A stretch of 64,000 nucleotides of DNA from Anaeromyxobacter sp. Fw109-5 (GTDB lineage: Bacteria > Myxococcota > Myxococcia > Myxococcales > Anaeromyxobacteraceae), in assembly GCF_000017505.1 (NCBI RefSeq), contig NC_009675.1, positions 992,001-1,056,000 on the forward strand, read 5' to 3'. Under the pieces are notes generated by a model that was not told the DNA's origin, made no database searches, and saw nothing but the letters and a program-made list of their open reading frames with translations. Made by a program: the position numbers and the translations under genes. Below, piece after piece: positions 33,520-44,708 of this stretch. Each line of letters starts with the position of its first letter. Within the stretch, counting starts at the first letter, position 1.

Positions 33520-34277
33520 TCTCCCTCGGGCTGTGGACCCTCCTCCAGAAGGAGGTGCGGCGGTTCCTGCGCGTCCCCGGGCAGACGCTCCTCTCGCCGG
33601 TGATCACGACCGCGCTCTACTTCGTGGTGTTCGGCTACTCGCTCGGCGACCGGCTCCGCGAGGTCGAGGGCGTGCCGTACGCGCGCTTCATCGTGCCAGG
33701 CCTCGTCACGCTCGGCGTCGTCACGAACGCCTACCTCAACACCGCCTCCTCGATGTTCGTGATGAAGCTCCAGGGGACGATCACGGACCTGCTCGTGTCG
33801 CCCCTCTCGTACGGAGAGATCCTGGCCGGCTTCGTCGTCGCCGCCGTGATCCGCGGGCTGCTCGTGGGCGGGGTGATGTGGGCCGTCGCCGGCGCGTTCA
33901 GCGGCTTCGAGGTCGCCCACCCGCTGCTCGCGCTCGTGCTCGTCGTCCTCGCGGCGGTGGCCTTCGCCGCCCTCGGCCTCATGACCGCGATCTGGGCGAG
34001 CTCGTTCGAGCAGGTGAACTTCTTCCCCACCTTCTTCATCACGCCGCTCACCTTCCTCGGCGGCGTCTTCTACTCGATCGGCATGCTGCCGGCGCCGCTG
34101 CGGGCCTTCACGCACGTGAACCCCGTCTTCTACATGGTCGACGGGGTCCGCTTCGGGATGCTCGGCGTCTCGGACGCGCCGCCCGTGGCCGGGGTGGCGC
34201 TGCTCGCGGTGCTGGCCCTCGCCGCGCTGTCGGCCGCCTACGCGATGCTGAGGTCGGGGTACAAGCTGCGCGGGTGA
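33516..34277 (+). CDS. ABC-2 type permease (YadH-like)
   Basis: A 253-residue permease with six helices and no large external domain, starting MISLGLWTLLQKEVRRFLRV with the family's FIVPGLVTLGVV and TPLTFLGGVFYSIGMLP segments; the last is characteristic of YadH/NodJ-class exporters. GTG start overlaps the ATPase stop by four bases. The pair probably exports a lipid-linked or hydrophobic molecule, by family knowledge. Confidence 0.9.
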   Translation: MISLGLWTLLQKEVRRFLRVPGQTLLSPVITTALYFVVFGYSLGDRLREVEGVPYARFIVPGLVTLGVVTNAYLNTASSMFVMKLQGTITDLLVSPLSYGEILAGFVVAAVIRGLLVGGVMWAVAGAFSGFEVAHPLLALVLVVLAAVAFAALGLMTAIWASSFEQVNFFPTFFITPLTFLGGVFYSIGMLPAPLRAFTHVNPVFYMVDGVRFGMLGVSDAPPVAGVALLAVLALAALSAAYAMLRSGYKLRG

Positions 34278-34508
34278 GGGGTGGCCGAGCCTGCGCTGCC
34301 TCTAACGGGGGAGGAGAGCCGCGCGGGGTGCGGTCGTCACGCAGTGGCAGGCGGGGCCGTCCTCCGCCGGCGCGCAAGGACTGCGCGCGGCGTTCACATG
34401 TCGTGCCGTCAGTGACATTCCGGGATCGAATTCGTCCTGGCATGGGTTTATGCTACGACCCCCTCGGAGATAGGGGTCTCGCGCAACTCGCGATACGGAG
34501 GTCTTTCG
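34278..34508. promoter_or_regulatory. 231-base gap with probable promoter for the downstream lipoprotein
   Basis: The stretch has unusually AT-rich patches for this genome (GATCGAATTC, GGGTTTATGCTACGA at 34444-34458), which may hold the -10 element, and an imperfect repeat CTCGGAGAT/TCTCGCGCAACTCGCGAT before the start. ACGGAGGT precedes the ATG at 34509. No gene is seen. Confidence 0.4.
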
Positions 34509-35360
34509 ATGCGTCGTCTGTCCGTCGTGCTGCTCGTCGCGCTGGCCGTGGCGGGATGCAAGAAGCAAGAGCCCGCCCTCCCGCAGGGGAACACGGCGCA
34601 GCAGGGCTCGCCGGCTCCGATGGGGGCTGCTCCGGGTGCCGCTCCCGCGGCCGCCGCCATCCAGGGCAAGGTCCTCGAGCGGCTCGATGCCCCGCCGTAC
34701 AGCTACCTGAAGATCCAGACCGCGCAGGGTGAGACCTGGGCGGCCGTGCCGAAGACCGAGATCGAGAAGGGCAAGGAGGTCACGGTCGCCGGCGCGATGC
34801 CGATGAAGGACTTCGAGTCCAAGACGCTGAACCGCAAGTTCGAGGTGGTCTACTTCGGCACGCTCGGCGGCGAGGCCGGCGCGGCCGCGCCGGCGCCCGC
34901 GGGCGGCGCGATGGGCGGCGGCATGGGCGGCGGCATGGGCGGCGGCGCGATGGGTGGCGCGATGGGCGCCGGCCAGGGCCCCGAGTCCATGGCGGCCGCG
35001 CACGCGGCGGCGGCGGCGGGCCCCAAGGAAGTCGGCGACGTGAAGGTCGCGAAGGCGAGCGGCTCCGACGCGCGGACGGTCTCCGAGGTGTGGGCCCAGC
35101 GCGCCGCCCTCAAGGAGAAGAGCGTCTCGGTTCGCGGCAAGGTCGTGAAGTGGAACGCCGGCATCATGGGCAAGAACTGGCTCCACCTGCGCGACGGCTC
35201 CGGCACGGCGGGCAAGGACAACGACATCACCATCACCACGAGCGACGAGGCCGCGGTCGGCGACGTCGTGCTCGTGAAGGGCACGGTCCGGGTCGACAAG
35301 GACTTCGGCGCCGGCTACGCGTACCCGGTGATCATCGAGGACGCGAAGCTCTCGAAGTAG
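34509..35360 (+). CDS. Lipoprotein with two OB-like domains and a Gly/Met linker
   Basis: A 283-residue lipoprotein (VVLLVALAVAGCKK; lipid on Cys17). Residues about 50-117 (IQGKVLERLDAPPYSYLKIQ, KGKEVTVAGAMPMKDFESKT) and about 165-283 (SVRGKVVKWNAGIMGKNWLH, GDVVLVKGTVRVDKDFGAGY) are two OB-fold-like domains of the kind seen in NrfJ-like and cytochrome-maturation-associated proteins. Between them is a Gly/Met/Ala stretch (GGAMGGGMGGGMGGGAMGG). No Cys beyond the lipobox. Function unknown; such linkers may bind metals through Met, which is speculation. A clear terminator follows. Confidence 0.75.
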   Translation: MRRLSVVLLVALAVAGCKKQEPALPQGNTAQQGSPAPMGAAPGAAPAAAAIQGKVLERLDAPPYSYLKIQTAQGETWAAVPKTEIEKGKEVTVAGAMPMKDFESKTLNRKFEVVYFGTLGGEAGAAAPAPAGGAMGGGMGGGMGGGAMGGAMGAGQGPESMAAAHAAAAAGPKEVGDVKVAKASGSDARTVSEVWAQRAALKEKSVSVRGKVVKWNAGIMGKNWLHLRDGSGTAGKDNDITITTSDEAAVGDVVLVKGTVRVDKDFGAGYAYPVIIEDAKLSK

Positions 35361-35412
35361 CGACGCGCCGCTCGCCCTCCGACGTCCCTCGGGCGAGCGG
35401 GACCCAGAGCGA

Positions 35413-35444
35413 CGGGCGCGGTCCTCGCGGGCCGCGCCCGTTTT
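35413..35444 (+). terminator. Rho-independent terminator after the lipoprotein gene
   Basis: CGGGCGCGG (35413-35421), a 10-base loop, CCGCGCCCG (35432-35440), then TTTTCC. A 9-bp perfect stem with a U-run is one of the few classical terminators in the window. Confidence 0.8.
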
Positions 35445-35479
35445 CCTTCCGGGCTTCCCCCGTGTAGATTCGGCCGCCC

Positions 35480-37297
35480 GTGGCGCGCTCACCCGAGACC
35501 CTCTTCTCAGCTGCGGACCGCCGCGCGCTCGAGGCCGAGGTCGAGGAGCTCGCCGGCGCCTGGGACGCCTTCCGGGCCCGCCAGGAGCGCTCGCCGGAAG
35601 TCGACGCGGCGCCGCCGGAGGACGCCGTCGTCCACCGGAGCTGCGGCGCCCGGCTCGACGCGCTGCGCGCCCGCTGGCGCGAGGCGCCGGAGCTGTTCCT
35701 CCCGCCGACCGTGGAGCGGCTGCGCGCGCTCGCGGAGGCGATCGGGCGGGCGCCCGCTCCTCCGCCCGCGACCGCGTCGGGGGCGCGCCAGCTGCTCCGG
35801 GAGGTGTTCGGGCACGCGGCCTTCCGTCCGGGCCAGGAGGAGATCGTGACGGCGGTCCTCGCCGGGCGGGACTGCCTCGGCGTCATGCCGACCGGCGCGG
35901 GCAAGTCGCTCACCTACCAGATCCCGGCGCGGATCCTGGGCGGCACCACGCTCGTCGTGTCGCCGCTCGTCGCGCTGATGAAGGACCAGGTGGACGCGAT
36001 GGGGCGCGTCGGGCTGCGCGCGGCCTTCCTCAACTCGACGCTCTCGCCGGAGGAGCGGCGGGAGCGGGTGCGCGCGCTGCGCCGCGGCGAGCTCGAGCTG
36101 CTCTACGCCGCGCCCGAGGGGCTCGAGGCCTCCGTGGGCAGCGCGCTCGAGGGCGTGCGGCTGTCGCTCATCGCCGTGGACGAGGCGCACTGCATCAGCC
36201 ACTGGGGGCACGACTTCCGCCCCGCCTACCGCAACCTGGCGGGGCTGAAGGAGCGGTTCGGCGCGCGCGTGCTCGCGCTCACCGCCACCGCGACGCCCGA
36301 GGTGACGCACGACATCGCGGCGCAGCTCGGGATGGAGCGGCCGCTCGTCGTGCGCGGCTCCTTCCTCCGCCGGAACCTGTCCCTGCACGCCGTGAAGAAG
36401 GGCGAGGGCCTGCGCACGCGCGACGCGCTCGTGCGGCTCGTCCGCGCGCGCAAGGGCGAGAGCGGGATCGTCTACGCCCTCTCGCGGAAGTCGGTGGAGG
36501 AGACCGCCGCCCTCCTGCGCGAGCACGGCGTCCGCGCGGAGGCCTACCACGCCGGGCTCGAGCCCGACGTCCGCGCGCGCGTTCAGGACGCCTTCCAGTC
36601 CGGCGCGATCGACGTGGTCGCCGCGACCGTCGCCTTCGGGATGGGCATCGACAAGCCCGACATCCGCTTCGTCATCCACCGCGACCTGCCGCGCTCGATC
36701 GAGTCGTACTACCAGGAGATCGGCCGCGCCGGCCGCGACGGGAAGCCCAGCACCTGCGTGCTCTTCTACTCCTGGGCGGACGTCATGAGCTGGGAGCGGC
36801 TCCTCGGCGACGTCGAGCCGGAGCTCGCGGAGGCGCAGCTGCGCCAGACGCGGGCGATGTACCGGCTCGCCGACGGCGACGGCTGTCGCCACGAGCGCGT
36901 GGTGGGGCACTTCGGCGAGGTGGTGGCGCCGTGCGGAGACGCCTGCGATCGCTGCTCCGGCGACGACGTCGTCGCGAGCGCGCCCGCGGTGCGGGTGGCG
37001 CGCTCCTCGCGCGGCGGAGGGCGGGCCCGGCGCGGCGGGGACGGCCGCGGGCGCGGCGGCCCCGCGCTGGACGCCGAGGTGGACCTCGAGCTCTTCGAGG
37101 CGCTCCGCGCCTGGCGCGGCGAGATCGCCCGCGCCCGCGGCGTCCCCGCCTACGTGGTGTTCGCGGACGCGACGCTCGCGGAGCTCGCGCTCCACAGGCC
37201 CGTGTCGCGGGACGAGCTGCTCGAGGTGAAGGGCATCGGTCCGCGCAAGCTCGACGAGTACGGGGAGGCGCTCGTGAGGATCCTGAAGGGCGGATAG
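35480..37297 (+). CDS. recQ: ATP-dependent DNA helicase RecQ
   Basis: A 605-residue superfamily 2 helicase that unwinds DNA 3' to 5' in recombination and repair. Motif 0 FGHAAFRPGQEEIV, Walker A MPTGAGKS (136-143), DEAH box AVDEAHCISHWGHDFRP (233-236), motif III ALTATAT, motif VI QEIGRAGRDG, RecQ zinc site CRHERVV...CGDACDRC, and a C-terminal HRDC domain (VPAYVVFADATLAELALHRP, LLEVKGIGPRKLDEYGE). A basic Gly/Arg linker joins the last two. The first 100 residues are an extra charged helical domain not usual in RecQ. GTG start at 35480. Confidence 0.93.
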   Translation: MARSPETLFSAADRRALEAEVEELAGAWDAFRARQERSPEVDAAPPEDAVVHRSCGARLDALRARWREAPELFLPPTVERLRALAEAIGRAPAPPPATASGARQLLREVFGHAAFRPGQEEIVTAVLAGRDCLGVMPTGAGKSLTYQIPARILGGTTLVVSPLVALMKDQVDAMGRVGLRAAFLNSTLSPEERRERVRALRRGELELLYAAPEGLEASVGSALEGVRLSLIAVDEAHCISHWGHDFRPAYRNLAGLKERFGARVLALTATATPEVTHDIAAQLGMERPLVVRGSFLRRNLSLHAVKKGEGLRTRDALVRLVRARKGESGIVYALSRKSVEETAALLREHGVRAEAYHAGLEPDVRARVQDAFQSGAIDVVAATVAFGMGIDKPDIRFVIHRDLPRSIESYYQEIGRAGRDGKPSTCVLFYSWADVMSWERLLGDVEPELAEAQLRQTRAMYRLADGDGCRHERVVGHFGEVVAPCGDACDRCSGDDVVASAPAVRVARSSRGGGRARRGGDGRGRGGPALDAEVDLELFEALRAWRGEIARARGVPAYVVFADATLAELALHRPVSRDELLEVKGIGPRKLDEYGEALVRILKGG

Positions 37298-37301
37298 GCC
37301 C

Positions 37302-37850
37302 ATGGCGCTCCCCTCCACGCTCCACCACTTCGATCTCCGGATCGTCCACGCCGACTCCGGCCTCGAGGCGTCCGTCGCGCTCAAGACGGCGCGCCACCCC
37401 TCGGAGACCGTCGAGCGGCTCTGGCTGCGCGTCCTCGCCTACGGGTGGCAGTGGCAGGAGGGCATCGCGTTCGGGCCCGGGCTGTGCGAGCCGGACGCGC
37501 CGGACGTGGTCGCCGCGCGGCCCGACGGGCGAGCCGCCCTGGTCCTGCGGGTGGGCAAGCCCGAGCCTCAGCGGGTGGAGCGCGACGTGAACGCGAACGC
37601 CGGCGCCCGTGTCGCGGTGCTGTTCGAGTCCCCGCGCCGCCTCGAGGCCTTCGTCGCGGAGGCGCGTGAGCGCCGCTTGGCGCGCCTCGGCCGGACGGAG
37701 CTGGCGGCGGTGGACCCATCCCTCCTGGCCTGGCTCTCGCGTCATGAGGACCGTCGCACCCGCCTCGAGCTGACCTTCGTCGCCGACCACCTTTATGTGG
37801 ACCTGGCCGGGGAGGCCGGCGACGGCCCCCTGCTCCGCGCGACCGTATAA
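37302..37850 (+). CDS. YaeQ family protein
   Basis: A 182-residue protein (MALPSTLHHFDLRIVHADS) matching the PD-(D/E)xK-like YaeQ family in length and in the blocks HPSETVERLWLRVLAYGWQW and ALVLRVGKPEPQRVERD. Family function is unsettled; the E. coli member was linked to suppression of RfaH loss, and the fold is nuclease-like. It is 4 bases downstream of recQ and likely cotranscribed, fitting a nucleic-acid role, which is inference. Confidence 0.82.
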   Translation: MALPSTLHHFDLRIVHADSGLEASVALKTARHPSETVERLWLRVLAYGWQWQEGIAFGPGLCEPDAPDVVAARPDGRAALVLRVGKPEPQRVERDVNANAGARVAVLFESPRRLEAFVAEARERRLARLGRTELAAVDPSLLAWLSRHEDRRTRLELTFVADHLYVDLAGEAGDGPLLRATV

Positions 37851-37929
37851 CCAGGCGATTTCCTAGCTGGTTTCCGATGCTCGCCCGAAGGGCATGAAAT
37901 CGGGCGCGCAGCCGTTTATCCATCGTAAG

Positions 37930-37946
37930 TGGACCGTTTCGGTCCA
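37930..37946. promoter_or_regulatory. Palindromic operator in front of the SUF operon
   Basis: TGGACC (37930-37935), GTTTC, GGTCCA (37941-37946) is a perfect 6-bp inverted repeat with a 5-base centre, 29 bases before the start of the Rrf2 gene. It is in the place expected for repression by the encoded IscR-like protein. The surrounding 37851-37945 also contains GCCCGAAGGGC at about 37882-37892. Confidence 0.65.
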
Positions 37947-37975
37947 TGATGGTGCGGGTGGTCCGGAGGCCATGG

Positions 37976-38439
37976 ATGATCAGGATGTCGAAGCTCACCG
38001 ACTACGCGATCGTGCTGCTCGCGCATCTCGCCCGCAGCGGCCGGACGCTCGCCGCGCAGGAGCTCGCCGCGCGCTCGGGCGTGCCGCTCCCCACCGTCTC
38101 GAAGCTCTGCAAGGAGCTCTCGAAGGCCGGGCTGGTCGTCTCGCACCGCGGACGTCACGGCGGCTACGGGCTCGCCCGGCCGGCGGAGCTGATCTCGGTC
38201 GCCGAGATCGTGGAGGCGCTCGAGGGGCCCATCGCGCTCACCGACTGCACCTCGCCGGCGAAGGTGGCCTGCGGCATCGAGGCGACCTGCCCGGCCAAGG
38301 CGAGCTTCGACCCGGTCACCCGCGCGATCCAGGGGGCGCTGCAGGGCTTGCCCCTCTCGGCGATCGCCCCGTACCGCGCGGCGGCCGAGGCAGAGGCCGA
38401 GCCCGAGCCCGCGCCCGTCACCCTGGGAGTTCACGCCTC

Positions 38440-38443
<4 letters not shown>
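37976..38443 (+). CDS. Rrf2-family (IscR/SufR-like) iron-sulfur repressor
   Basis: A 155-residue winged-helix regulator ([53 protein letters not shown]). Three Cys in [19 protein letters not shown] are the expected cluster ligands, giving C-x7-C-x5-C, near the IscR spacing. GGAGG lies 6 bases before the ATG at 37976, so that start is preferred over the ATG at 37946, which sits on the operator. It is the first gene of the SUF operon and should repress it when cluster-loaded. It overlaps sufB by four bases. Confidence 0.9.
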
Positions 38444-39879
<1,436 letters not shown>

Positions 39880-39881
39880 CG

Positions 39882-40700
<819 letters not shown>

Positions 40701-40708
40701 GGAGAGCG

Positions 40709-42022
40709 ATGACGCCCCTCGAGTCGAGCCTCGTCGACCTGTACGCGAAGGACCCGCGCGAGCCCGGGTGGCTCTCCGAGGCCCGCGCGGAGGCGCTCGC
40801 GCGCTTCCGCGCCCGCGGCCTGCCGACCTCCCGCGACGAGGACTGGCGCTTCACCAGCCTCGCGCCGCTCGCGCCGCTCGTCCTGGAGCGCGCGCACGTC
40901 GCCGACGCCGATGGCGGCGCGGCGGCGGCGCTCCTCGACCGCGCTCCGGGGGCGGAGGGCACTCGCCTCGTCTTCCTCGACGGCCGGCTCCGCCCAGAGC
41001 TCTCCCGGGTGGGAGCGCTGCCCGGAGGCGTGGTCGTGTGCCCGCTCTCGCGCGCGCTCCGGGAGGCGCCGGAGCTCGTGCGGCCGCACCTCGGACGGCT
41101 CGCGCCGCCCGGCGATCACGCGTTCGTCGCCGCGAACGCCGCGCTCATGGCGGACGGCGGCTTCGTGCACCTGGCCGCCGGCGCCGCGCTGGACGCGCCG
41201 GTGGTGCTCGTCTTCCTCGCCTCCTCCCACCGCCCCGCGCTCGCCAGCCCCCGCACGCTCGTCGTCGCGGGCGAGGGCGCCCGGGCCACGGTGGCGGAGG
41301 TCTTCCTCGGGACGGAGGGGGTGTACCTCACCAACGCCGTCACGGAGCTCGTCCTCGGCGAGGGCGCGGAGGTGGAGCACCTCAGGCTGCAGGACGAGTC
41401 GCGCCGGGCGTTCCACGTGGGCGTGGTCGCCGCGGAGCAGCAGGCCAGGGCGAGCCTCACGGCGCACGCGCTGTCGCTGGGTGGCCGGCTCTCGCGCAGC
41501 GAGCTGCGGACCCGGCTCGTCGGCGAGCAGGCGAGCGTGGCCGCGAACGGCCTCTACATGGCGGACGGCGAGCGGCTCGTGGACAACTTCTCCTGGGTGG
41601 AGCACGTGGCCCCGCGCTGCTCGACCGCCGAGACGTACAAGGGCGTCCTCGACGGCCACTCGCGCGGCGTCTTCTCGGGGCGCATCCGCGTGCTGCCCGG
41701 GGCGCAGAAGACCGTGGCCCGGCAGATGAACTCGAACCTGCTCCTCTCCGACGACGCCGTCGTCGACACGAAGCCGCAGCTGGAGATCTTCGCCGACGAC
41801 GTGAAGTGCGGCCACGGCGGCACCGTCGGCCAGCTCGACGAGGCGGCGCTCTTCTACCTGCGCTCGCGCGGCGTGCCGGCCGCGGAGGCGCGCGGGCTGC
41901 TCATCTACGCGTTCGCGGGAGAGATGGTGGAGCTCGTGCGCGCGGCGGCGCTGCGGGAGGCCGCGCGCGAGCTCGTCGCGGCGCGCCTCCCCGCCGGCGC
42001 CCGGCTCCTGGAGGCGGCATGA
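40709..42022 (+). CDS. sufD: SufD scaffold subunit
   Basis: A 437-residue SufD: N-terminal helical part with SRDEDWRFTSL, beta-helix core (VYLTNAVTELVLGEGAEVEH, SELRTRLVGEQASVAANGLY) and the signature GVFSGRIRVLPGAQKTVARQ followed by CGHGGTVGQLDEAALFYLRSR. GGAGAG is 3 bases before the ATG. It pairs with SufB on a SufC dimer and is thought to help iron entry. Confidence 0.95.
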   Translation: MTPLESSLVDLYAKDPREPGWLSEARAEALARFRARGLPTSRDEDWRFTSLAPLAPLVLERAHVADADGGAAAALLDRAPGAEGTRLVFLDGRLRPELSRVGALPGGVVVCPLSRALREAPELVRPHLGRLAPPGDHAFVAANAALMADGGFVHLAAGAALDAPVVLVFLASSHRPALASPRTLVVAGEGARATVAEVFLGTEGVYLTNAVTELVLGEGAEVEHLRLQDESRRAFHVGVVAAEQQARASLTAHALSLGGRLSRSELRTRLVGEQASVAANGLYMADGERLVDNFSWVEHVAPRCSTAETYKGVLDGHSRGVFSGRIRVLPGAQKTVARQMNSNLLLSDDAVVDTKPQLEIFADDVKCGHGGTVGQLDEAALFYLRSRGVPAAEARGLLIYAFAGEMVELVRAAALREAARELVAARLPAGARLLEAA

Positions 42023-43296
42023 TGGGCGCGATCGGCGAGCGGCGGATCGAGGCGGGCGCGACGCGGCGGACCGGGTCCGCGTTCGACCCCGCGCGCGTCC
42101 GCGAGGACTTCCCCATCCTCCGGCAGCGCGTCCACGGCAGGCCGCTCGTGTACCTCGACAACGCCGCGACCACGCAGAAGCCGCGGGCGGTCATCGACGC
42201 GGTGAGCCGCTACTACGAGGAGGACAACGCGAACGTCCACCGCGGGGTGCACCTGCTGTCCGAGCGCGCGACGCGCCTGCACGAGGACGCGCGCGCGAGG
42301 GTGGCGCGCTTCCTCGGCGCGCCGGATCCGCGCGAGGTGATCTTCGTCCGCGGGACGACCGAGGCGGTGAACCTCGTCGCGCAGACGTTCGGCCGGACGC
42401 GGGTGGGGGCGGGCGACGAGGTGCTCGTCACCGAGCTCGAGCACCACTCGAACATCGTCCCCTGGCAGATGCTCTGCCAGGAGAAGGGCGCGCGGCTGCG
42501 CGTCGTCCCCGTCACGGACGCGGGCGACCTCGACCTCGACGCGCTCGAGGCGCTGCTCGGGCCGCGCACGCGGCTCCTCTCCGTCACCCAGCTGTCGAAC
42601 GCGCTCGGGACGGTGACTCCGCTCGCCGAGATCGTCGCCCGGGCGCACGCGAAGGGGATCCCGGTGTTCGTGGACGGGGCGCAGGGCGCGCCGCACCTCG
42701 GCTTCGACGTCGTCTCCTCCGGGGCGGACTTCTACGCCTTCAGCGGGCACAAGCTGTACGGCCCCACCGGCATCGGCGTGCTGTGGGGGCGGCGCGAGCA
42801 CCTCGAGGCGATGCCGCCGTGGCAGGGCGGCGGTGACATGATCCTCTCCGTCACGTTCGAGAAGACCGTCTACAACGCCCTGCCCTTCAAGTTCGAGGCG
42901 GGGACGCCCGACATCTCGGGGGCGGTCGGGCTCGCCGCCGCGATCGACTACGTGGACGCGCTCGGGCTCGAGGCGATCTCCGCCCACGAGGCGGCCCTCC
43001 TCGCGCGCGCGGTGGAGGCGCTCTCCCAGGAGCAGGACGTGCGCCTCGTCGGCGCGCCGAGCGTGCGCGCCGGGGCGATCTCGTTCCTCGTCGGCGACGT
43101 GCACCCGCACGACGTGGGCACGGTCCTCGACCGGCACGGAGTGGCGGTCCGCGCCGGGCACCACTGCGCCCAGCCGCTCATGCACCGCCTCGGCCTCCCC
43201 GCGACGGCGCGCGCGTCGTTCGGCCTCTACAACACCTCCGAGGACGTGGACGCGCTCGTGCGCGGGATCCGCGCGGTCCGGGAGATGTTCGCGTGA
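42019..43296 (+). CDS. sufS: SufS cysteine desulfurase
   Basis: A 425-residue PLP enzyme that takes sulfur from cysteine. PLP-binding Lys245 is in FSGHKLYGPTGIG; the His of ELEHHSNIVPW stacks on PLP; catalytic Cys382 is in RAGHHCAQPLMHRLG, the group II (SufS) context. ATG overlaps the sufD stop; a second ATG follows immediately. It passes sulfur to SufU downstream. Confidence 0.96.
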   Translation: MMGAIGERRIEAGATRRTGSAFDPARVREDFPILRQRVHGRPLVYLDNAATTQKPRAVIDAVSRYYEEDNANVHRGVHLLSERATRLHEDARARVARFLGAPDPREVIFVRGTTEAVNLVAQTFGRTRVGAGDEVLVTELEHHSNIVPWQMLCQEKGARLRVVPVTDAGDLDLDALEALLGPRTRLLSVTQLSNALGTVTPLAEIVARAHAKGIPVFVDGAQGAPHLGFDVVSSGADFYAFSGHKLYGPTGIGVLWGRREHLEAMPPWQGGGDMILSVTFEKTVYNALPFKFEAGTPDISGAVGLAAAIDYVDALGLEAISAHEAALLARAVEALSQEQDVRLVGAPSVRAGAISFLVGDVHPHDVGTVLDRHGVAVRAGHHCAQPLMHRLGLPATARASFGLYNTSEDVDALVRGIRAVREMFA

Positions 43297-43321
43297 CCCC
43301 CTTCGCACCCGGAGCGAGGAC

Positions 43322-43771
43322 ATGTCGGAGCTGACCGATCTGTACCAGGAGGTGGTGCTCGACCACGGGAAGCGGCCCCGCAACTACGGGCCGCTCGAGG
43401 GGGCGACGCACCGCGCCGAGGGGCTGAACCCGCTCTGCGGCGACCGGATCACGGTCGCGGCCCGCCTCGAGGGCGGCGTCGTGCGCGACGTGCGGTTCGA
43501 GGGGAGCGGCTGCGCCATCTCGAAGGCGTCCGCGTCGGTCATGACCGGGGTCGCGAAGGGCAGGACGCCCGCCGAGATCGACGCGGTGTTCGAGCGGTTC
43601 CACCGCCTCGTCACGGAGGGACCGGGCGCCGTGGACGCCGGCCAGCTCGGCAAGCTCGCGGTGTTCGGCGGCGTCCACGAGTACCCGACCCGCGTGAAGT
43701 GCGCGAGCCTCGCCTGGCACGCGCTGCGCCAGGCGTTGCGCGGCGGCGGCGAGGCGGTGTCGACGGAGTAG
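43322..43771 (+). CDS. sufU: SufU sulfur-transfer protein (NifU/IscU-like)
   Basis: A 149-residue protein with the family ligand set Cys39-x-Asp41 (NPLCGDRI), Cys64 (GSGCAISKAS) and Cys127 (RVKCASLAWHAL). The long insertion before Cys127 (FHRLVTEGPGAVDAGQLG) marks SufU, the zinc-dependent sulfur acceptor of SufS, rather than IscU. AGCGAGG precedes the ATG. Confidence 0.93.
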   Translation: MSELTDLYQEVVLDHGKRPRNYGPLEGATHRAEGLNPLCGDRITVAARLEGGVVRDVRFEGSGCAISKASASVMTGVAKGRTPAEIDAVFERFHRLVTEGPGAVDAGQLGKLAVFGGVHEYPTRVKCASLAWHALRQALRGGGEAVSTE

Positions 43772-43774
43772 CCC

Positions 43775-44338
43775 ATGTCCTTCCCCCGCACCCCCACCTC
43801 CACCCTGCGCGACGTCCCGGCCGTCCGGATCCCGGACGGCGATCGCGTCCTGCTGCCCACCGGCACGTGGCTGATGGTGCAGCAGGCGCTGGGCGGCCAG
43901 TTCACCGCCATGACCGAGATGGGCGGGCTCGTCCGCATCGACGGCAAGGACGCCGACGCCCTCGGCCCCGAGCTCGAGGCGGAGGCCCGGCGGTTCGCGG
44001 ACGAGCGCGCCGCCGCCGTGGAGGGGCCGTTCCACGAGGAGAAGGTCTGGGACGCGCTCCGGACGGTCTACGACCCGGAGATCCCGGCCAGCATCGTCGA
44101 GCTCGGGCTCGTCTACGGGCTGGCCGCCGAGCCGGTCGAGGGCGGGCACGAGGTGCACGTGAAGATGACGCTCACCGCGCCCGGCTGCGGCATCGGGCCG
44201 GTGCTGGTGGACGACGTGCGCCGCGCGGTCCTCGGCGTCGCGGGGGTGAAGGACGTGGACGTGGAGCTCGTCTTCGACCCGCCGTGGGATCCGTCGCGGA
44301 TGAGCGACGCCGCGCGGCTGCACCTCGGCATGTTGTAG
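43775..44338 (+). CDS. sufT: SufT, MIP18-family Fe-S maturation factor
   Basis: A 187-residue protein. The C-terminal MIP18/DUF59 domain at about 85-185 has EEKVWDALRTVYDPEIPASI and LTAPGCGIGPVLVDDVRRAV with the reactive Cys; the N-terminal 80 residues are the SufT extension (LLPTGTWLMVQQALGGQFT). It helps mature Fe-S proteins. Three bases after sufU; end of the operon. Confidence 0.93.
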   Translation: MSFPRTPTSTLRDVPAVRIPDGDRVLLPTGTWLMVQQALGGQFTAMTEMGGLVRIDGKDADALGPELEAEARRFADERAAAVEGPFHEEKVWDALRTVYDPEIPASIVELGLVYGLAAEPVEGGHEVHVKMTLTAPGCGIGPVLVDDVRRAVLGVAGVKDVDVELVFDPPWDPSRMSDAARLHLGML

Positions 44339-44345
44339 CCGAGGG

Positions 44346-44708
44346 TCAGCTCTCGACCACGTACTTCAGCACCGTCGAGGCGATGCGGATGACGTCGCCG
44401 TGACGGAGCGTCTGCTCCTGCACGAGCTTCGAGTTGAGGAACGTCCCGTTCGTCGAGTCGAGGTCGACGAGCACGTGCGCGCCGCCCGAGACGAAGATGC
44501 GGGCGTGCCGGCGGGACGCCTGGTCCGACGCCACCACCACGGTGCTCCCCTCGTCCCGGCCGAGGGTCGCGTCCTCTTCGCCCAGGCGGAAGGTGCGCCC
44601 CTTCTCCGCCTCGTCGGCGGCGTGGATCACGAGCAGCGAGGCGTTCGCGGTGCGCGCGCGGCCGGTCGCCTGGGGCGAGGCGCCGACGCGGGTCTCGTCG
44701 AGGCTCAT
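44346..44708 (-). CDS. FHA-domain protein
   Basis: A 120-residue cytosolic protein with one forkhead-associated domain at about 40-110: GRDEG, SRRHARIF and STNGTFLN are the phosphothreonine-binding signatures, all intact. The N-terminus starts MSLDETRVG; its Thr could be a kinase target, as in proteins that bind their own tail. Convergent with the SUF operon, seven bases from sufT. Partner kinase not in the window. Confidence 0.88.
   Translation of the reverse strand: MSLDETRVGASPQATGRARTANASLLVIHAADEAEKGRTFRLGEEDATLGRDEGSTVVVASDQASRRHARIFVSGGAHVLVDLDSTNGTFLNSKLVQEQTLRHGDVIRIASTVLKYVVES

Noticed and set aside
34438-34455. Sigma-54-type promoter before the lipoprotein gene (CTGGCATG...TATGCT)
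   Set aside because: Spacing between the GG and GC elements is 11 rather than 10 bases and the second element is weak.
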